Shown piece by piece: positions 29,770 to 41,999 of a DNA stretch of 64,000 nucleotides. The stretch's first letter is position 1; every line of letters starts with the position of its first letter. The notes below the pieces were generated by a model, which saw only the letters and a program-made list of their open reading frames with translations, was not told where the DNA came from and ran no database searches. Location: contig CANUEZ040000183.1 of the NCBI GenBank assembly GCA_948099385.1, positions 1,798,001 through 1,862,000 on the forward strand, in the 5' to 3' direction. The DNA comes from Fasciola hepatica (taxonomy: Eukaryota; Platyhelminthes; Trematoda; Plagiorchiida; Fasciolidae). A program made the position numbers and the translations under genes.

Positions 29770-31300
29770 CTCGCGAATAAAGTCTTCCCTCGCCACTCTG
29801 ATTGTTTAGAACTGCTCTCTAAGGTGAAAACGGCTCTGTACCTTAAAAAGGAGGCTAAAATTATACTCCAGCCGAAGAGGTCCCTTCCATATGCTGCCAA
29901 TGACCAGATTAGCGAGGAATTATCTCGCTTGCATGAAGCTAAAGTTATCAGCTCGGTGAACTATCCAGAGCGAGCAGCACCGATTGTAGTTGTGAGGACA
30001 ACAAATGGCACATTGCGAGCATGCGCCGACCTTTCAACAGGTTCGAATAATTCTTTTGAGACTCCTCAGTATCCTCCACCAGTTCTCAAGGACCTTTTTG
30101 CCAAATTAAACGTTGTAGGCTGATTTTCTGGGACCTATTTTCCAGAAGCTTATCTGCAGGTAGAAGTTGACGAAGATTCAACACAATTATCGACTATAAA
30201 TGCACACCAGATGCTATACAGATATATCGAAAAAAACTCTTCGGCGATAAATGTGCTCTCGCACTATTCAGGCTAATTGTGAGCACCATGCTCGTAGGGT
30301 TGCTTTTTCCTGCAGCCTATATGGATAGTATTATTATTGTTAACACAAACATTTTAAGCCTTACCAGAATTTAAACACGTTAACAGGCAGCATATAATAA
30401 TTTCGTTTACGCATTTGCTTTGGAAAAATGTTCTTTCTTCACTTACTGTTTCATGTACCCAGGTTTTATTGCTGATGCAACTGGCAGAAATCTGGACCCC
30501 GGAAAAGTGAAACCCATTTGTGATCAGCAAGCTCCCAGCAACACACGTACTCTTCGATCAATTTTAGGCGCGGTCAACTATCATAATCAGTTTGTACCAG
30601 ATATGCTCGTATTTCGAACTCCGTCAAACAAACTACTTTCTTTCTGCAGTCAGTGGGTTTGGTCACAATAATGTCAATATGCTTTCACGTCATCCGAAAC
30701 GTTTTGTTGTCTCCTTTGTTGGCTACGCATCAAGATCCACGGCTCGACATTATTGAAGCAGCAGATGCTTTTGATTATGGTATAGGAGCAATAATTCTGC
30801 AAAAATCAAGAAATGGTTTTCCGAAGTCTAGCCCACGCGCTTCCAAATCGCCATATTCCGCTGAGGTCCAATATGACCAAATCAAGCAGGAAGCTTTGAT
30901 CGCTTTCTTCGCAAAGCACAAATTTCACACATAGATCCAGGGTCAAAAAATCATCCTCTTTAGTAACCAAAAACCACTTCTAGCCATTTTCATTCATAAG
31001 AATGGTGTACCGGTTCTTATCGCCAACCTTTCACAGAGGTGGGCCACAATCTTGTTGGGGCACTGCTTCCGAATTCAATGTATGTTCTCCTCGAAGATAG
31101 AGCTAGCCGATACTTGATCTCAGTTAATATCGGCACAGAAAAAAGATGAAAAAGTGGCTATCGCTTCCGTTGACATTGAGAAGGAGGTTCAGCAGTTGCT
31201 GGCAAAAGCCAACTCACACCTAGCAACGACGGCCGACGAGTTCAAGAATGCAAATTATATGGGCAACTCCACCAATAAAACCAATACATTTCTGAACTAA
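29770..31300 (+). pseudogene. Gypsy 2 reverse transcriptase and RNase H remnant
   Basis: The frame 29,824-30,123 carries PKRSLPYAA, LHEAKVISSVNY, APIVVVRTTNGTLRACADLS and YPPPVLKDLFAKLN, the start of Mag-like RT. The catalytic YVDD region (30,320-30,345) is decayed to a Tyr-Met-Asp-Ser piece. EKCSFF, GFIADATGRNLDP and TLRSILGAVNYHNQFVPDM (30,423-30,605) follow, then an RNase H start with DAFDYGIGAIILQK (30,764-30,808) and a KPLLAIF piece (about 30,970-30,990). Multiple stops and frame changes make it inactive. Confidence 0.85.
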
Positions 31301-31309
31301 GGGGTGGTC

Positions 31310-32200
31310 AAAATAATTCACTGAACAGTCGATTTTTGGGTTCTTTTTACGATGAGGTTTTCTGTCTACCTCAGGTGAGTGCCTCCTTGTCGGAGAAAGA
31401 ATAATTATTCGGAACTCACCAGATTAGGTATCTGGTGGCTGTCTTTTGAGGAGTATCCAGGGCTAGACAGGTGACGTCCGCCAGGCACGGTCTAGCTTGT
31501 TCACGTTTTACGGAATCGCATTCGCGTTGATTTCGCTGGGCCGATTCGTGACATCTAACCCCACTCCTGGTGCACTCTTCTTCAGGTCGGCCAGGAATTT
31601 GCATTTTATAATTACTCACTAGCCAGCCGACCGTTCGATATCTCAGAAACATTCTGCGGACTAGGTTTCCCTGAGAAGCTCGTTTCAGGCAAACGTGCTC
31701 AGTTTACTTACAGGAAATTTTCCGGAATTTGCTTGCCGAGTGGCTTTGTACACACAAAATCATTAGTATCACTCATAATCAAACGGTCAGGTGGAACTAT
31801 TTGCTGATACCCTAAAATGACATACAAAAACCCAGAGGCATAATGTTCCGACAACATCGCCAACCTATTTTGGCTTGATTATACAATTGCTCCAAGTCCA
31901 AACTTTCCAGGGGGTGTCTAGCCTGGCGAATTCTTGGTCGGACGGAAAATAAAGACCAAGTACGAAATGATGCTTCCCGAACCGCCAGCATGAGACCAAT
32001 AGTGAGGGGAACCGGAAGTTCAACTGCAAGGACCTGAACGTAGACCCAGTGTTGATGATAATATTTATGTAAAAAACTTCACGGAACTTTACACCAAATG
32101 GACATCGAGAAAAGTAGCAAGCAGGAAGGGACAAGTTGTTTGCGATCTGCTAGTTGAAACAGAGCAGTGTGCCGGGCAAGCCAATAGGTTTTGAAGGTAC
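31310..32200 (+). pseudogene. Gypsy 2 integrase remnant
   Basis: VDFAGPI at about 31,525-31,546 keeps the first catalytic Asp. A piece with Phe-Pro-Glu-Lys-Leu-Val-Ser-Gly-Lys-Arg-Ala-Gln-Phe-Thr (about 31,668-31,710) takes the place of the Val-Thr-Asp-Asn-Gly-x-Gln-Phe segment; the second catalytic Asp is gone. A Pro-Gly-Glu-Phe-Leu-Val-Gly-Arg-Lys stretch (about 31,920-31,950) and a C-terminal stretch to about 32,165 complete the domain. The reverse frames over these bases are shadows. Confidence 0.75.
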
Positions 32201-32505
32201 CACAGTCAAAATGGACCTGATGAGCATAACACCGATGATAGCCCACACGAATGGTTAAAAGGTAACCCAACACAGACTGCACAAACACAAATCAAACAAC
32301 CTCACACTTTGGATCTAGTTGCTCCACACAATGAACACTCTTGTAAGCTGAAATCTACGCCTCAATAGAAGGTTTATACAATCATAGCAGACCTACAAGC
32401 ATTTGAGCAGGTACGGCCCAAAAAATTACGAGGGAGAAATTAGGGAGCCAATCAGAATGAGATCTAACGATCCTGTTGCTCCTCAACTTTCGGTGAGCAT
32501 TGTTC

Positions 32506-32650
32506 TGTGGTTTACCGATCAAAGCATGTGCTTTTTGCCTGTCATGTGAATACACTCAAGTCTCTGATGCGGTTGGGTTCCGTGCTTCTCACCTGGGCTA
32601 GATGGGAAACCTTTCACAATGCATCCCAGACGGATCTGTCGTTCAGCTAC
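32506..32650 (+). repeat. Gypsy 2 3' LTR (alignable part)
   Basis: It begins TGTGGTTTACCG and shares CATGTGAATACACTC and GGGCTAGATGGGAAAC with the left LTR. The similarity fades after about 120 bp. The sequence after it does not continue LINE copy B, so the right flank has changed since insertion. Confidence 0.65.
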
Positions 32651-32654
32651 TGCC

Positions 32655-35600
32655 TTCAAGTATATGTGTTATCCGCCTCCAGAGGTGGCTTTGGCTTAAT
32701 TTGTTAGATATATATTGATTCTTTGAGTAACCAACATCCACATCCTACCTCCACCTTCGCTGACTGATTCATTTTATTTGTAGAGCTCCTGCCTTCTGAG
32801 ATACGTGTTATGCCACTATGCTCACCTGCCGTTGTAGCTTGGTGCACTTGACAAAACTTTCATTGTTCGATGTACACTCATTTTCCACATACACTATCAC
32901 CTTTCCTGAGAAATTTACAAATTTGTTATCGCTCTAGCCAAAAGCATACCATAATGGTTCATGTCTCATTGACAAATCGACGTTCTTTGACTGCCCCTTT
33001 CAAAATAAAACGCTGCTGCGCAAGCTCACCCCCTTTCCCCCCGTCGTTCTCTTCTTTATCACCCTGGTTGTCTTCCTCTCTCTCTCTAAAGGTGCCATTC
33101 GCTCTCAGTAACACCAACTTTATCAGTAGCTAAACACCAATTTATACCTCTACCCCCACCGGCTGACATTTCATTCTTCGTCATTTGTCCCGCTCGCTTT
33201 CTTTGCCCTAGACTCATTGATTACGTGGCTGTCTGCAAACAGTTTTAGAGTATGCATGCTGCCAAAAAAATCATCACTACACTAATCAGCTCTGTACTCT
33301 TTGTTCTCTCCGGGACTCCATTTGCTTCTGCGCTCAACGTATAAAGCACCCCAGGTAAATTCATCTCTATACTTCCATTTTTGTACTGATGATTCTTGGC
33401 GTAACCATTTTGATTCAAACAGTTAGCCGAAGGTCTTCCAGTTCTCCTCTGGCCACGTCCTACATTAATTTCCTGGTATCCTCTCCCCTTTCCCGTCGGA
33501 TACTTTACTCTTTCTCCTTAAGACTAACTCCGTAGGCACCCAACCATCAAACTTTGCCAGTATATGGTCCGACTGATTCAATGTGAAGAAACTTCAAGTT
33601 TTCATTTTCATATATCTTCCGATTTTCCGTCCATATACCTTTCATGCTCCGCGGGGCGTAATTGATCGTTCACATTTCCACTGATAAATTCTTCCTTTTA
33701 AGGGGTAGATCAAGTGTTTTTAAGTTATATTCCGATTCCCGACCGTCACGACCTTTTTCAGTACCGTCTACATGTTCATTATAGATTTTTAAACGATTTC
33801 ACTCAAAGTTATTCACCAAAGCTATTTGACTTCGAGTCTCAAATTTGCCAGACATTACTATCCGTTTGGTCCGTCTAAACGTTTTTCCTTTAATTCTTCG
33901 TGTGCCCATGTTCCAGCCTTTTGGATACTCTGATAGTGACGTCACTTATATTATCGGACCTGTTTTGCAGCATGCCCCATGCTTAGAAGATATATCTTAC
34001 TACTCTTATCAATATTATAACCGCTTCTCATCCCATTAGCTCCGGCCTCTCTATGCAATTATCGCATCATACTCTTGCTTCTTCCTTGCCCAGAAATATT
34101 TATTCTTCTTTTCTGCTCATATCCTTCCCAGTCCTTCTGTGTTCGGACTCCTCATCTTTCCCCCTTTGCTCATAAACCCTACTGATGGGGCTGTTATACC
34201 CAGCTATCTGTTCACTCGAGGCACCCTTACTTTTCCGCTCCTTTGAAGCATTCCGCCAATGCACTCTAGTTGTGTGCATGTCATACCCATACCTGTGTCA
34301 GAAGTCATCGTTTCCATCTCATCATCCCCCATTCACCTTTATTATCGATATGCATTCCCACCAGGTCTTCATTTCTTGGCCCAGCCTCTCTACCCGGGGC
34401 TTTTCACTTTTCGGTGTTTTGATCAGGGTTGCATGGCTCAAACTATTTGTCCATTGAGCGGCAAGCACGAAGCTCTCCATCTTCACCTTCTCAAACCTGT
34501 CACAAATACACTTCCCCTGCTCACTGTTTCGTTACAGCCTTACTTATACCAGCGCTTCTTGCGGCCACATTTTTGGTCGTCATCACATGATTCTTCTGTA
34601 ATGAAGTGGATGCGGCTATCTGGACAGTCAACATCCGCCTTATTTTTCCTCCTTTGGCATTTCTTTCATCTTCCCTCCCTTAGTTCTCAACACAAGTTAC
34701 CTCTTCTGTGCAGCCCAGGCTTTTTTCTCTGTTGTTCCTTCTGTATCACTACTCCACACTCTGCATAAGGAAGACAATATATATAACGAAATTTAAACGC
34801 GATTGCTAGCCATGGAATCTACTCCTACCTTCGTTTTCCTAATTTTCTATTCGCTCGCCCCCTCCTTACACAATTCATCATTACTAACGCCGTATCTTTG
34901 CTCCTCAGTTCTATTTTTCCGCTGATAGTCCACCTTCCCATAACCATCTTGAAAAGATATTCAGTCCGCTTTTCCCAGCCGTTCACTCCACCATCTTTCT
35001 ACTGCTTCTGTTTTAATGAAAGTCTACATCTTGACACTTTTTTTAGCCGTCATAGCATGAGGCTTCTGCATATAAATGATCCAACCGGTCCACTCTTATC
35101 TACTCCAAACATTTTCATTATCTTTCATCCCTTATACCCTACTTTCCACAGCAGTCAACGTTTTGTGCTTTCCGGGTGGTTCCTTTCCTGTTTTTCCTTT
35201 GTCAATTCGTGGTGCACTGCTGACACAAGAACGACTCATTAAAAACTTTATTTTAATCTGAAAAGTCCAATCTAGCCGTACCTGCCTTCTCTAATCATTG
35301 CTATATTTCTCCCTTCCTTACTCTGTTTGCCATCAGTATTTCTGTATTCAGCACCCACCTTTCCACTCTTCATCTCATTTTATCTGCTGAAAAACAACTT
35401 TCAGTGAAATATATATGGCGTGCGTTTTCTCTGCTTCCGCTGACTTTAAGCCAGCTTCTTTAACATTTCATTAGCTGCCCCCCCCCGACACTCCTCTCTT
35501 CCAGTGCCTCCGTACGGCTCAGCTACGGCATGACAACTCTAAATTTTAAGCGTAACTGACTCACCTTTTGCTATCCTCCTGTCTGTCTCTGCATTTCATA

Positions 35601-36180
35601 ATATTTTCTGCCCTTATGCCGGTCCTTAATTACCGCTTACCGCTGCTTCGTATCGCTCCAGTTGCTACCTGCTCGTTTTCTGTGAGAAGCTGTTCATTCC
35701 TCACTAAGCTTTCTTACGCCGTTTGCTTCAAAGTGTGTTCAATTTCTTTTATCTGATTGCCAGTTTCCAGCTAATCAGTTTAGCTCTATTTACCATCGCT
35801 ATCTGACCTAGAGCTCCAAAGATACCATGCATCTCCGGGGAATCCATTGGAGGACCCGTTTTAAATCAGTCTCCCTGTTTAGTGTGCATACCTTTACCAT
35901 ACATTCGCCACTTTTATCTTTTGTTTACCAAACTTCTACTTCGTCTTTGCCGGATGCCTCGTTTGAATCCAACGATATGCTTCTTACTCAACCGTCTCTA
36001 CACCGTTAAGCATATATTTTTGGTATACTTTACATATATTTGTCGTATATCGTGCATTTACCAAACATTACCATACGCCTGTCATGCATTTATCTACAAC
36101 GCCACTGAGTAGCCGATCGTCGTATCATTCGTATGATTTGACCGTTTGTCTAGCATACTTCGGGTCTCGCCGGAATATAT
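32655..36180 (+). repeat. Pyrimidine-rich repeat DNA with tandem units of about 470 bp
   Basis: The plus strand is strongly C/T-rich for more than 3 kb. Frames such as 34,259-34,768 (169 codons) are long only because purine-poor DNA lacks stops; they show no domain. Two stretches about 470 bp apart share order and spacing of landmarks: TTTTGGTCGTCATCACATGATTCTTCTG-like at 34,570-34,600 and TTTTAGCCGTCATAGCATGAGGCTTCTG-like at 35,043-35,070, followed by similar CTTTC/CCTTT blocks. A related block occurs in reverse near 60,735-60,765. It may be the 3' region of a LINE, but no coding homology is visible. Confidence 0.5.
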
Positions 36181-36185
36181 CATTA

Positions 36186-37950
36186 TCTTTATTGATTGTG
36201 ATCGGTTAGGTAGAGATGAGATAAAAATTTGTATAACCACGACGAATGTATATAAAACCATGAACATTGGACAGCTTAAATGAGCACCGACGGAATAGCC
36301 ATTAAATATGAAAGTCAGCGCTAGATGGCAAAATCTTTCTGGGCCATGTGGGATTTGATGATACTAAGGAAATATACACCAGATAAACTGAAAGCTCTTT
36401 AGAGCGATTGAGTAACTAAGGGTGATAAAGAGTGGATCATTTCGTTTAGCAAATGAGAAGATTGACGATGAAAGTTCCATGAAAAAGCGGCAGAGTTTGA
36501 TGACAGATGGGGACCGGGTTGATGAACTTGATGTGAAACAGGGGTAAGGGCTGGAAGATGGAGGAAATGAATTTGAGATTAGGAATGTTTTGAAGAATTT
36601 GACATAAGTAGCAGTGAGATTCAAACACAATGGCCGTTGAAGCATATCCAACAAAATGCAGCAAGATGATGGCGGAGGAACGAGAACGAGTGCAGTTTCT
36701 ATGTAGTTGATGGACAGGAGGCTATCAGAGGAGAAACGAAACAGGAGGGTGAAATTAACTAAGACAAAAAATAAGGCAACTGCGGTAGCAAGTAAAATAA
36801 CTGTTTTGAAAGATATATGGGAGGGGATACAAAGCAGACCATAGAATAAACAGGAAACAGTTGGCAAAATAAGTCGTATGAAGGGCAGGTGCTTTTGATG
36901 GGAATTTACAAGGGGATAAACAACCACGTCAGGCATGCCGGTGGTGGAACACCGAGCAGGAAAAATATGGGTAGCGAATTTTACAAAGAAGAGCCAGTAC
37001 GCTTTGTCCTTTCAAGAAGTTTGAGGACGGAATTAGCGGAAAAATTCCAATCAGAGGGTTGGCTGATGCGAGGTCCCTTTGAGATTGATAGAGCTGAAGT
37101 GGGGACAGTAAAAATGACAGTGGAAGATTTAGAATTCATAACGACGAACACTGACAAAAAGAGTAACATGAGTGTGGATGGGACTGGCTGGCAGGGGCGC
37201 GAGACTTCCGAAGAGAAGAGAGGGGATGTATTTCAAACAATTAGGCAGTGTGGCGGTTGAAAAGCTGCTATTCAAGTTGTAAAATCGAATTGCTTTTGCC
37301 GAAGAATGGAAATATGAAGTGAAAATGGGCAAAAAAGAAAACTGAGTATTTCCAGGCACTGGTGGAGCACTGGAAAGAGGTGGTGGCGGCTTTGAGTCAC
37401 AAAAGCCGTCACGGCGAGAAGTGATCCGATCAAGATGAAAAAGGAGAAATGTGTGCGCGGTGGCAGAACAACAACAGTGGGAAGCGGTAAGATTGAGAAT
37501 AAAGTTTCGATGGTCGTAGTAGTGGTATGTCCCTCTGCGGAATAAGAGAAAAGTTTTCGAGAAAGCGTGACTCGAAGTTATGACGTTTATCAACAAGGTA
37601 AAATAATCATGAATTCCAGGAGTGGCACATTTCAGCAGCAGCAGGATGAGGCCGGTTGAAGTTCGAAAGAAGCAGAGCGACGCAGGTTTTACGGTAAATA
37701 TGAATCGGTTTTGAATTATATAAATCACTAGTAAAGGACCGAGGAAGCAAGAAGTAGCTGAAATTAAAGTTCTGTGGGTTTGCAGAAGGCAATAAGCACA
37801 CAAGATTGATGCACAAAATGATCAGTGATGCTTAGCCAAGTTCACAGCAAAAACCAAGCTGTTATCAAGTAAGCTGATGGGTGAAGAAAGTATACAAGTG
37901 CTCATCGAGACACATTTGAACGTGGGAAAAACAGTATCTCCTTAAAAACC
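36186..37950 (-). repeat. Reverse-oriented pyrimidine-rich repeat DNA with a 3' end at its left edge
   Basis: On the reverse strand the left edge reads GATCACAATCAATAAAG (36,187-36,203), related to GACCACGGTCAATAAAT at 18,043-18,059, so a reverse-strand element ends here. The body is purine-rich on the plus strand. The reverse frames 36,936-36,364 (190 codons) and 37,803-37,129 (224 codons) are Ser/Leu/Phe-rich, have no recognisable domain and are best seen as by-products of composition. Confidence 0.45.
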
Positions 37951-37954
37951 GGGC

Positions 37955-40900
37955 TAGTGACCAGGATGGGTTGCTATAGCCACCCAAATGATGAGAGTGA
38001 GCCGCCGTCGGAAGAAGGAGAGAATCCCAAATTGAGAGGGAATAATCAGCGAGCGGAAACCTGTGTCAATGAGGAGGAAAATATTGTAGCAGATAGAACA
38101 GAAAAATTGCTTCTACGAGTTCAGGCTTGCTCAGACTGTTGGAATAAACGTATACGGCTGAACGGGATCTCCTTGAGATTCTCGCTCTGTAAGCTAAACT
38201 ATCCGTAAGTAATTAGGCATAAGTCTTTAAGGCAGCTGACTCGTCGTAACTGATTCAACGTGGGAGAGGGTTTATTATATTCAGTCAGTTATTTGAAAGT
38301 GGATTTTCCTTCAACTTCCTTACTCTTTATTTAGCTGCTTTGATTTCCTGTCTCCTCACGAAAGGTTTGGACACTTGGTTTCTTGTCGTTGAGAAAAGCT
38401 GATTCTGTTTCATTCCTACGATCAACCTGTGGACGTGCACAACAGAATAGAAGTTGAAGAGTTCAGATTTGGTATTTCATCATATTTCGACTCCGCATTA
38501 TTTACTATAAATGCTCCGTTTCTTGGCGGATCTGGCTTTTCGAATTCCGTTGGCTCCAAGGATAGAAGTGACAAAACTCATCTGTCCTTTGCTTTTAGGG
38601 GCCGAAAAATCGGCCAATCCCGCGTGAGACTTTTGGTAGGCTGTCACATTTGGCGACAGACACTGGTGGCAGACAAAGTCTCACGTAAGAAGTCAAAACT
38701 TACCCAAAACATCGTAAGTCTGCCCCTTCTCTAAGCCCAGGATAACTCCAGCTCCCGACTCCTCAATGGCCTCTCCTCCATACTCAACCCTCCCTCTTTA
38801 CCCCTCCTTTCCCGAATTCCGCTGTCTCTAGAGCTTCTGCGACGATTGCTGTGCATGTGGTTAAGTGTCTTACTACGATAACGTGAGACTGTTGATTAGA
38901 ATTTCGCAGCTTCCGCAGCTTGCGGTGATACGGAGACCAAGGTTGAAGCCCTAACAAAAACATGTCTCATCTTCGATGCACCTCATTCTGAAAAATCCAT
39001 CCAAAATAATTCGTGGCTAGACGGAAAAGCAGCCGAAGTCGTGGTGGTGGATTTATCGTATGTTAAGCTAATCCTGTCCATCGTTCTACCATAATGATAT
39101 TCCCTGCTTCTCATGTACTCGTAGTCTGTTGGCTATTTTACACTCCTCGCGGCCAGACCCTCTACTGCTTGGTTGAGTCCGTCCTCCCTCCCCCCGATAA
39201 ATTTGCAAGCTGTGCCTGGGATCTTCTTCGGTGGTACCGCTAGCGTAGCCTCCTTTTTGCGCGAGGCCGCAGATGAAGTGGCCTATTGATCGATAACCAC
39301 TTAAGCCCTTGTTTTCTCTCACCGAGCCCGTTGGCCGGAGACGTAATTTAAGTGACATTCGCTGTGGAGCCCACCTCGCTAAGGATGATGTGTTTCCGGT
39401 TGGTCCGTTTGGTAACCGGCGAAGTGGACGAGAGCCTCAGTGGGCGAGGGAGGCTAAGATTGGTAAACCGGTGGGCGCTTGTCATGATAGTGGCCCGAGT
39501 TTAGGAACAGACCCGAAAAATAGAACTCCTTCGAGCAGTACTCAGTGTCCCACACAGTCTTGACCACACGAAACACTCGCTGCCGGGATACCTTCGAGGC
39601 TATGGTCCGAAGCATCGGTCGACAGACTATTTCGTCTTACCGGCAGACAGGGCTTGTGCATGGGCCCCCTACGAGCTCACAAAATCACAAACGACAGGAA
39701 GGCCGATCGATGACGTGAATCGACAAATGACAGAAAAATCCTGCCAGTGGTATTTAAGCCTCATAGTGGGGTCGCCCACACCAACCGGAACCATGAGCTG
39801 TATTCAACATGCGGGTCCATGTATTGACTATCTATATATGCATTGTTTTTACAAATAAGAGGGTACATTAAGCACGCTGTACGGATTCCTCACTAGAGTT
39901 AGTGGGACGGCCTGAAGCAATACCCTACACACCTCATTGCCCGCCTGGGATGCTAGGAGAGGTCTGGCGAAGGAACCCTCGGGATGTCTGTCGTGCCCCT
40001 GAGAATGAATACAGTAGCCTTCAGTTCGTCCGTTTCTGCAGCGTGTCTTAGAGCCTTACATTCTAGCGCATCCCTTGATCGCTCATGTAAAAGAACCGGC
40101 TCATTCCAATTAGGGATCAAACTAACAATGAAAGAAACAAAATTGTCTTCCTTCATGGGCAAAATCGTTCAGTCTTATTTTTGCGGTGGAGTGGATAAGC
40201 CGGTGGAAGAGGAAGTTGACGTTAGTCTTGAGTGGTTCAGTACGGATAAAAATTCACGTAACCTAAGGGGATGAGTTTTTTATTCCAGGGACCTGAAGCC
40301 CCCACAAAGAACAAAATTAGCCATGGAAAACAACCGCACCTCTGGTGTAAAGCAGCTTAGGTTTCAAGAATAATATTTAGTTGCTTTGGACCCAAAAAGA
40401 GTGTATGGGCTCTAGTAAATGCCTTGCGTGCTATGGCAGGCATGAAGCCTGGACTCCATCTGTTAGAAGTCTTACTCGGCGGGTTAACTGGATGAGTTCA
40501 ACTTATTGTGCCATGAATAAAGGTAGATAGAACACAGCCAGTAAAAAGGTAGGGCAACGGTGGTGAAAAGGTCCAAGAGTATGCGAAAAAACTGAATATG
40601 AAAGAATTCTGAAGTCCTAATTGTTTTGGTTCGATGCTTTCCTCGCAGACCGGAGATCCTGATATCGTGGTGTTGGTCGGTGATATTAGACAGCTGACAG
40701 TGAGTATTTTTCAGGGTACGGCTGCCTTGGGCCATTGTCTTGCACTCCCAAATAACCAATGGAGCTCATTCCGGACACCTGATCATTTAAAAATTAGGAA
40801 AATGTATTATAATCAGGGTCTGAACTGTGATATGATGAGCTAAAAATCTTTGCAGAGGGTGGGCTGAGGTTGAGAAGAACTGTATAAAGTCAGTAGAAGG

Positions 40901-41990
40901 GAAGGCGGAGCCATGAATAAGTGAACAAAGAAACTGTGACTCTACAGCTTCTTAGCCGCAAGAGGCCCAGGTTTAGAAAAATGCAAAACTCTTTAATTTA
41001 GTAGGGAAAAGTATCCTACTGAGATTTTGGTGAGCGGATGCTGTATTTTTCCAAAGCTTATTCCGTCTAATTTAGACGTTACGGAGAAAATATTGGACAA
41101 AACTGGAAAGGGGAGCTTGTGCGGAACTTACAAGTGGACAGAGTAATATTTTCTACTTTTGGAGATCCCAAAATGAATCAGTTACCCGCCTAGCATTGGC
41201 TGGTTGGAAATAGACAGGTTTCGTTATTTTGGTTTCTTAGTGCAGCGAGGCCCCAGATCTCAAACTGACGGACTGGGGGCTATGGGCTCCCGGTTCATTG
41301 ACAGGGTTCCAGGTGAGACGTTTTGCCTGTGGGTTGCGCAGAAACCCACAGATGTCCAGGATCCCATCTGTCGTGAACTGCCCCATTGACCATCTTGATT
41401 CGTATTGTTACCAAGTTTAGGCAAATTCGTGCTCATATATTGGTGGTGGAACCCATAAGTGAGTTCTCTTCCATTAGCAAAGGGGAAGAATTTTCAAGCT
41501 TTACTGCTGATAGGCAGGCATACCGCGGCAGAATAGATACAGTAGAAGTGCACACTGCACAAAGGGTGCTAGTGGAGTGGGCTGGCCGTGTGCCGGAAGC
41601 AACCTGAAGAAACTTCCCTGATGTTGACATACGAAGTGTGAACTACTAGCCCTGCTGCGCCCACTTATCGTCATGCGCGGTCGACGCCCCGGTGAGCGCA
41701 GGCCAAAGCAGTGAACCCAACAACACTCCACACCTTTGGGGTTGATGTGAGAGATTGCTTTGCACTTTACTTGAGGATGCATAATCGAAGGCGAGGACAT
41801 ACTTTCCAGAATCAAGCTGCTATGTTGCGAAAGGTTTTGGAAGAGAGAGCCAGCATGGACAGCTATTGGTTACCAGCAGTTTGGACAATAAACCGCCCTT
41901 GAGACCGATATAGGCCCTGATGGCGAACTGCTTAGAAAAAGCAGATAGGAAAAGGCAAAAGATGTGGGCATCAGACAGAATTAGTTATTA
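37955..41990. other. Unassigned region
   Basis: No retroelement domain and no host gene could be named. Frames of 80-105 codons occur on both strands (for example 37,957-38,208, 38,429-38,734, 39,984-40,274, 41,386-41,607 on plus). The composition between about 39.1 and 39.8 kb is more GC-rich and balanced than the flanks. Some frames could be exons, but no consistent splice-site and frame pattern was found. Confidence 0.35.
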
Positions 41991-41999
41991 CTAGGGAAA

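Larger units (their letters stand above)
26023..32650 (+). mobile_element. Ty3/gypsy element 2 (Mag-like), interrupted by a Penelope-like element
   Basis: Similar sequences starting TGTGGTT begin at 26,023 and 32,506 and stay alignable for about 110-120 bp; these are taken as LTR starts. Between them lie gag, protease, RT, RNase H and integrase in gypsy order, with a Penelope-like RT in the middle. Outside the left LTR start the sequence is LINE copy B up to the exact base, which fixes the 5' boundary. The 3' LTR end is not defined. All domains are broken. Assignment to the Mag group (K02A2.6-like) is inference from the gag and RT pattern. Confidence 0.8.

Noticed and set aside
30322..30340. 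ATTATTATTGTTAAC stretch like a LINE (ATT)n tail
   Set aside because: It lies inside gypsy 2 RT at the position of the catalytic box and lacks the GAAATATACC block found before real LINE tails.
34259..34768. 169-codon plus-strand frame
   Set aside because: Low stop density in pyrimidine-rich tandem repeat DNA explains it; overlapping frames in the same stretch are equally open.
36364..37803. Two long reverse frames of 190 and 224 codons that look like membrane proteins
   Set aside because: The hydrophobic look comes from a pyrimidine-rich coding strand (Phe, Leu, Ser, Pro). No domain, no convincing start context, and frames of this kind occur in all skewed blocks.
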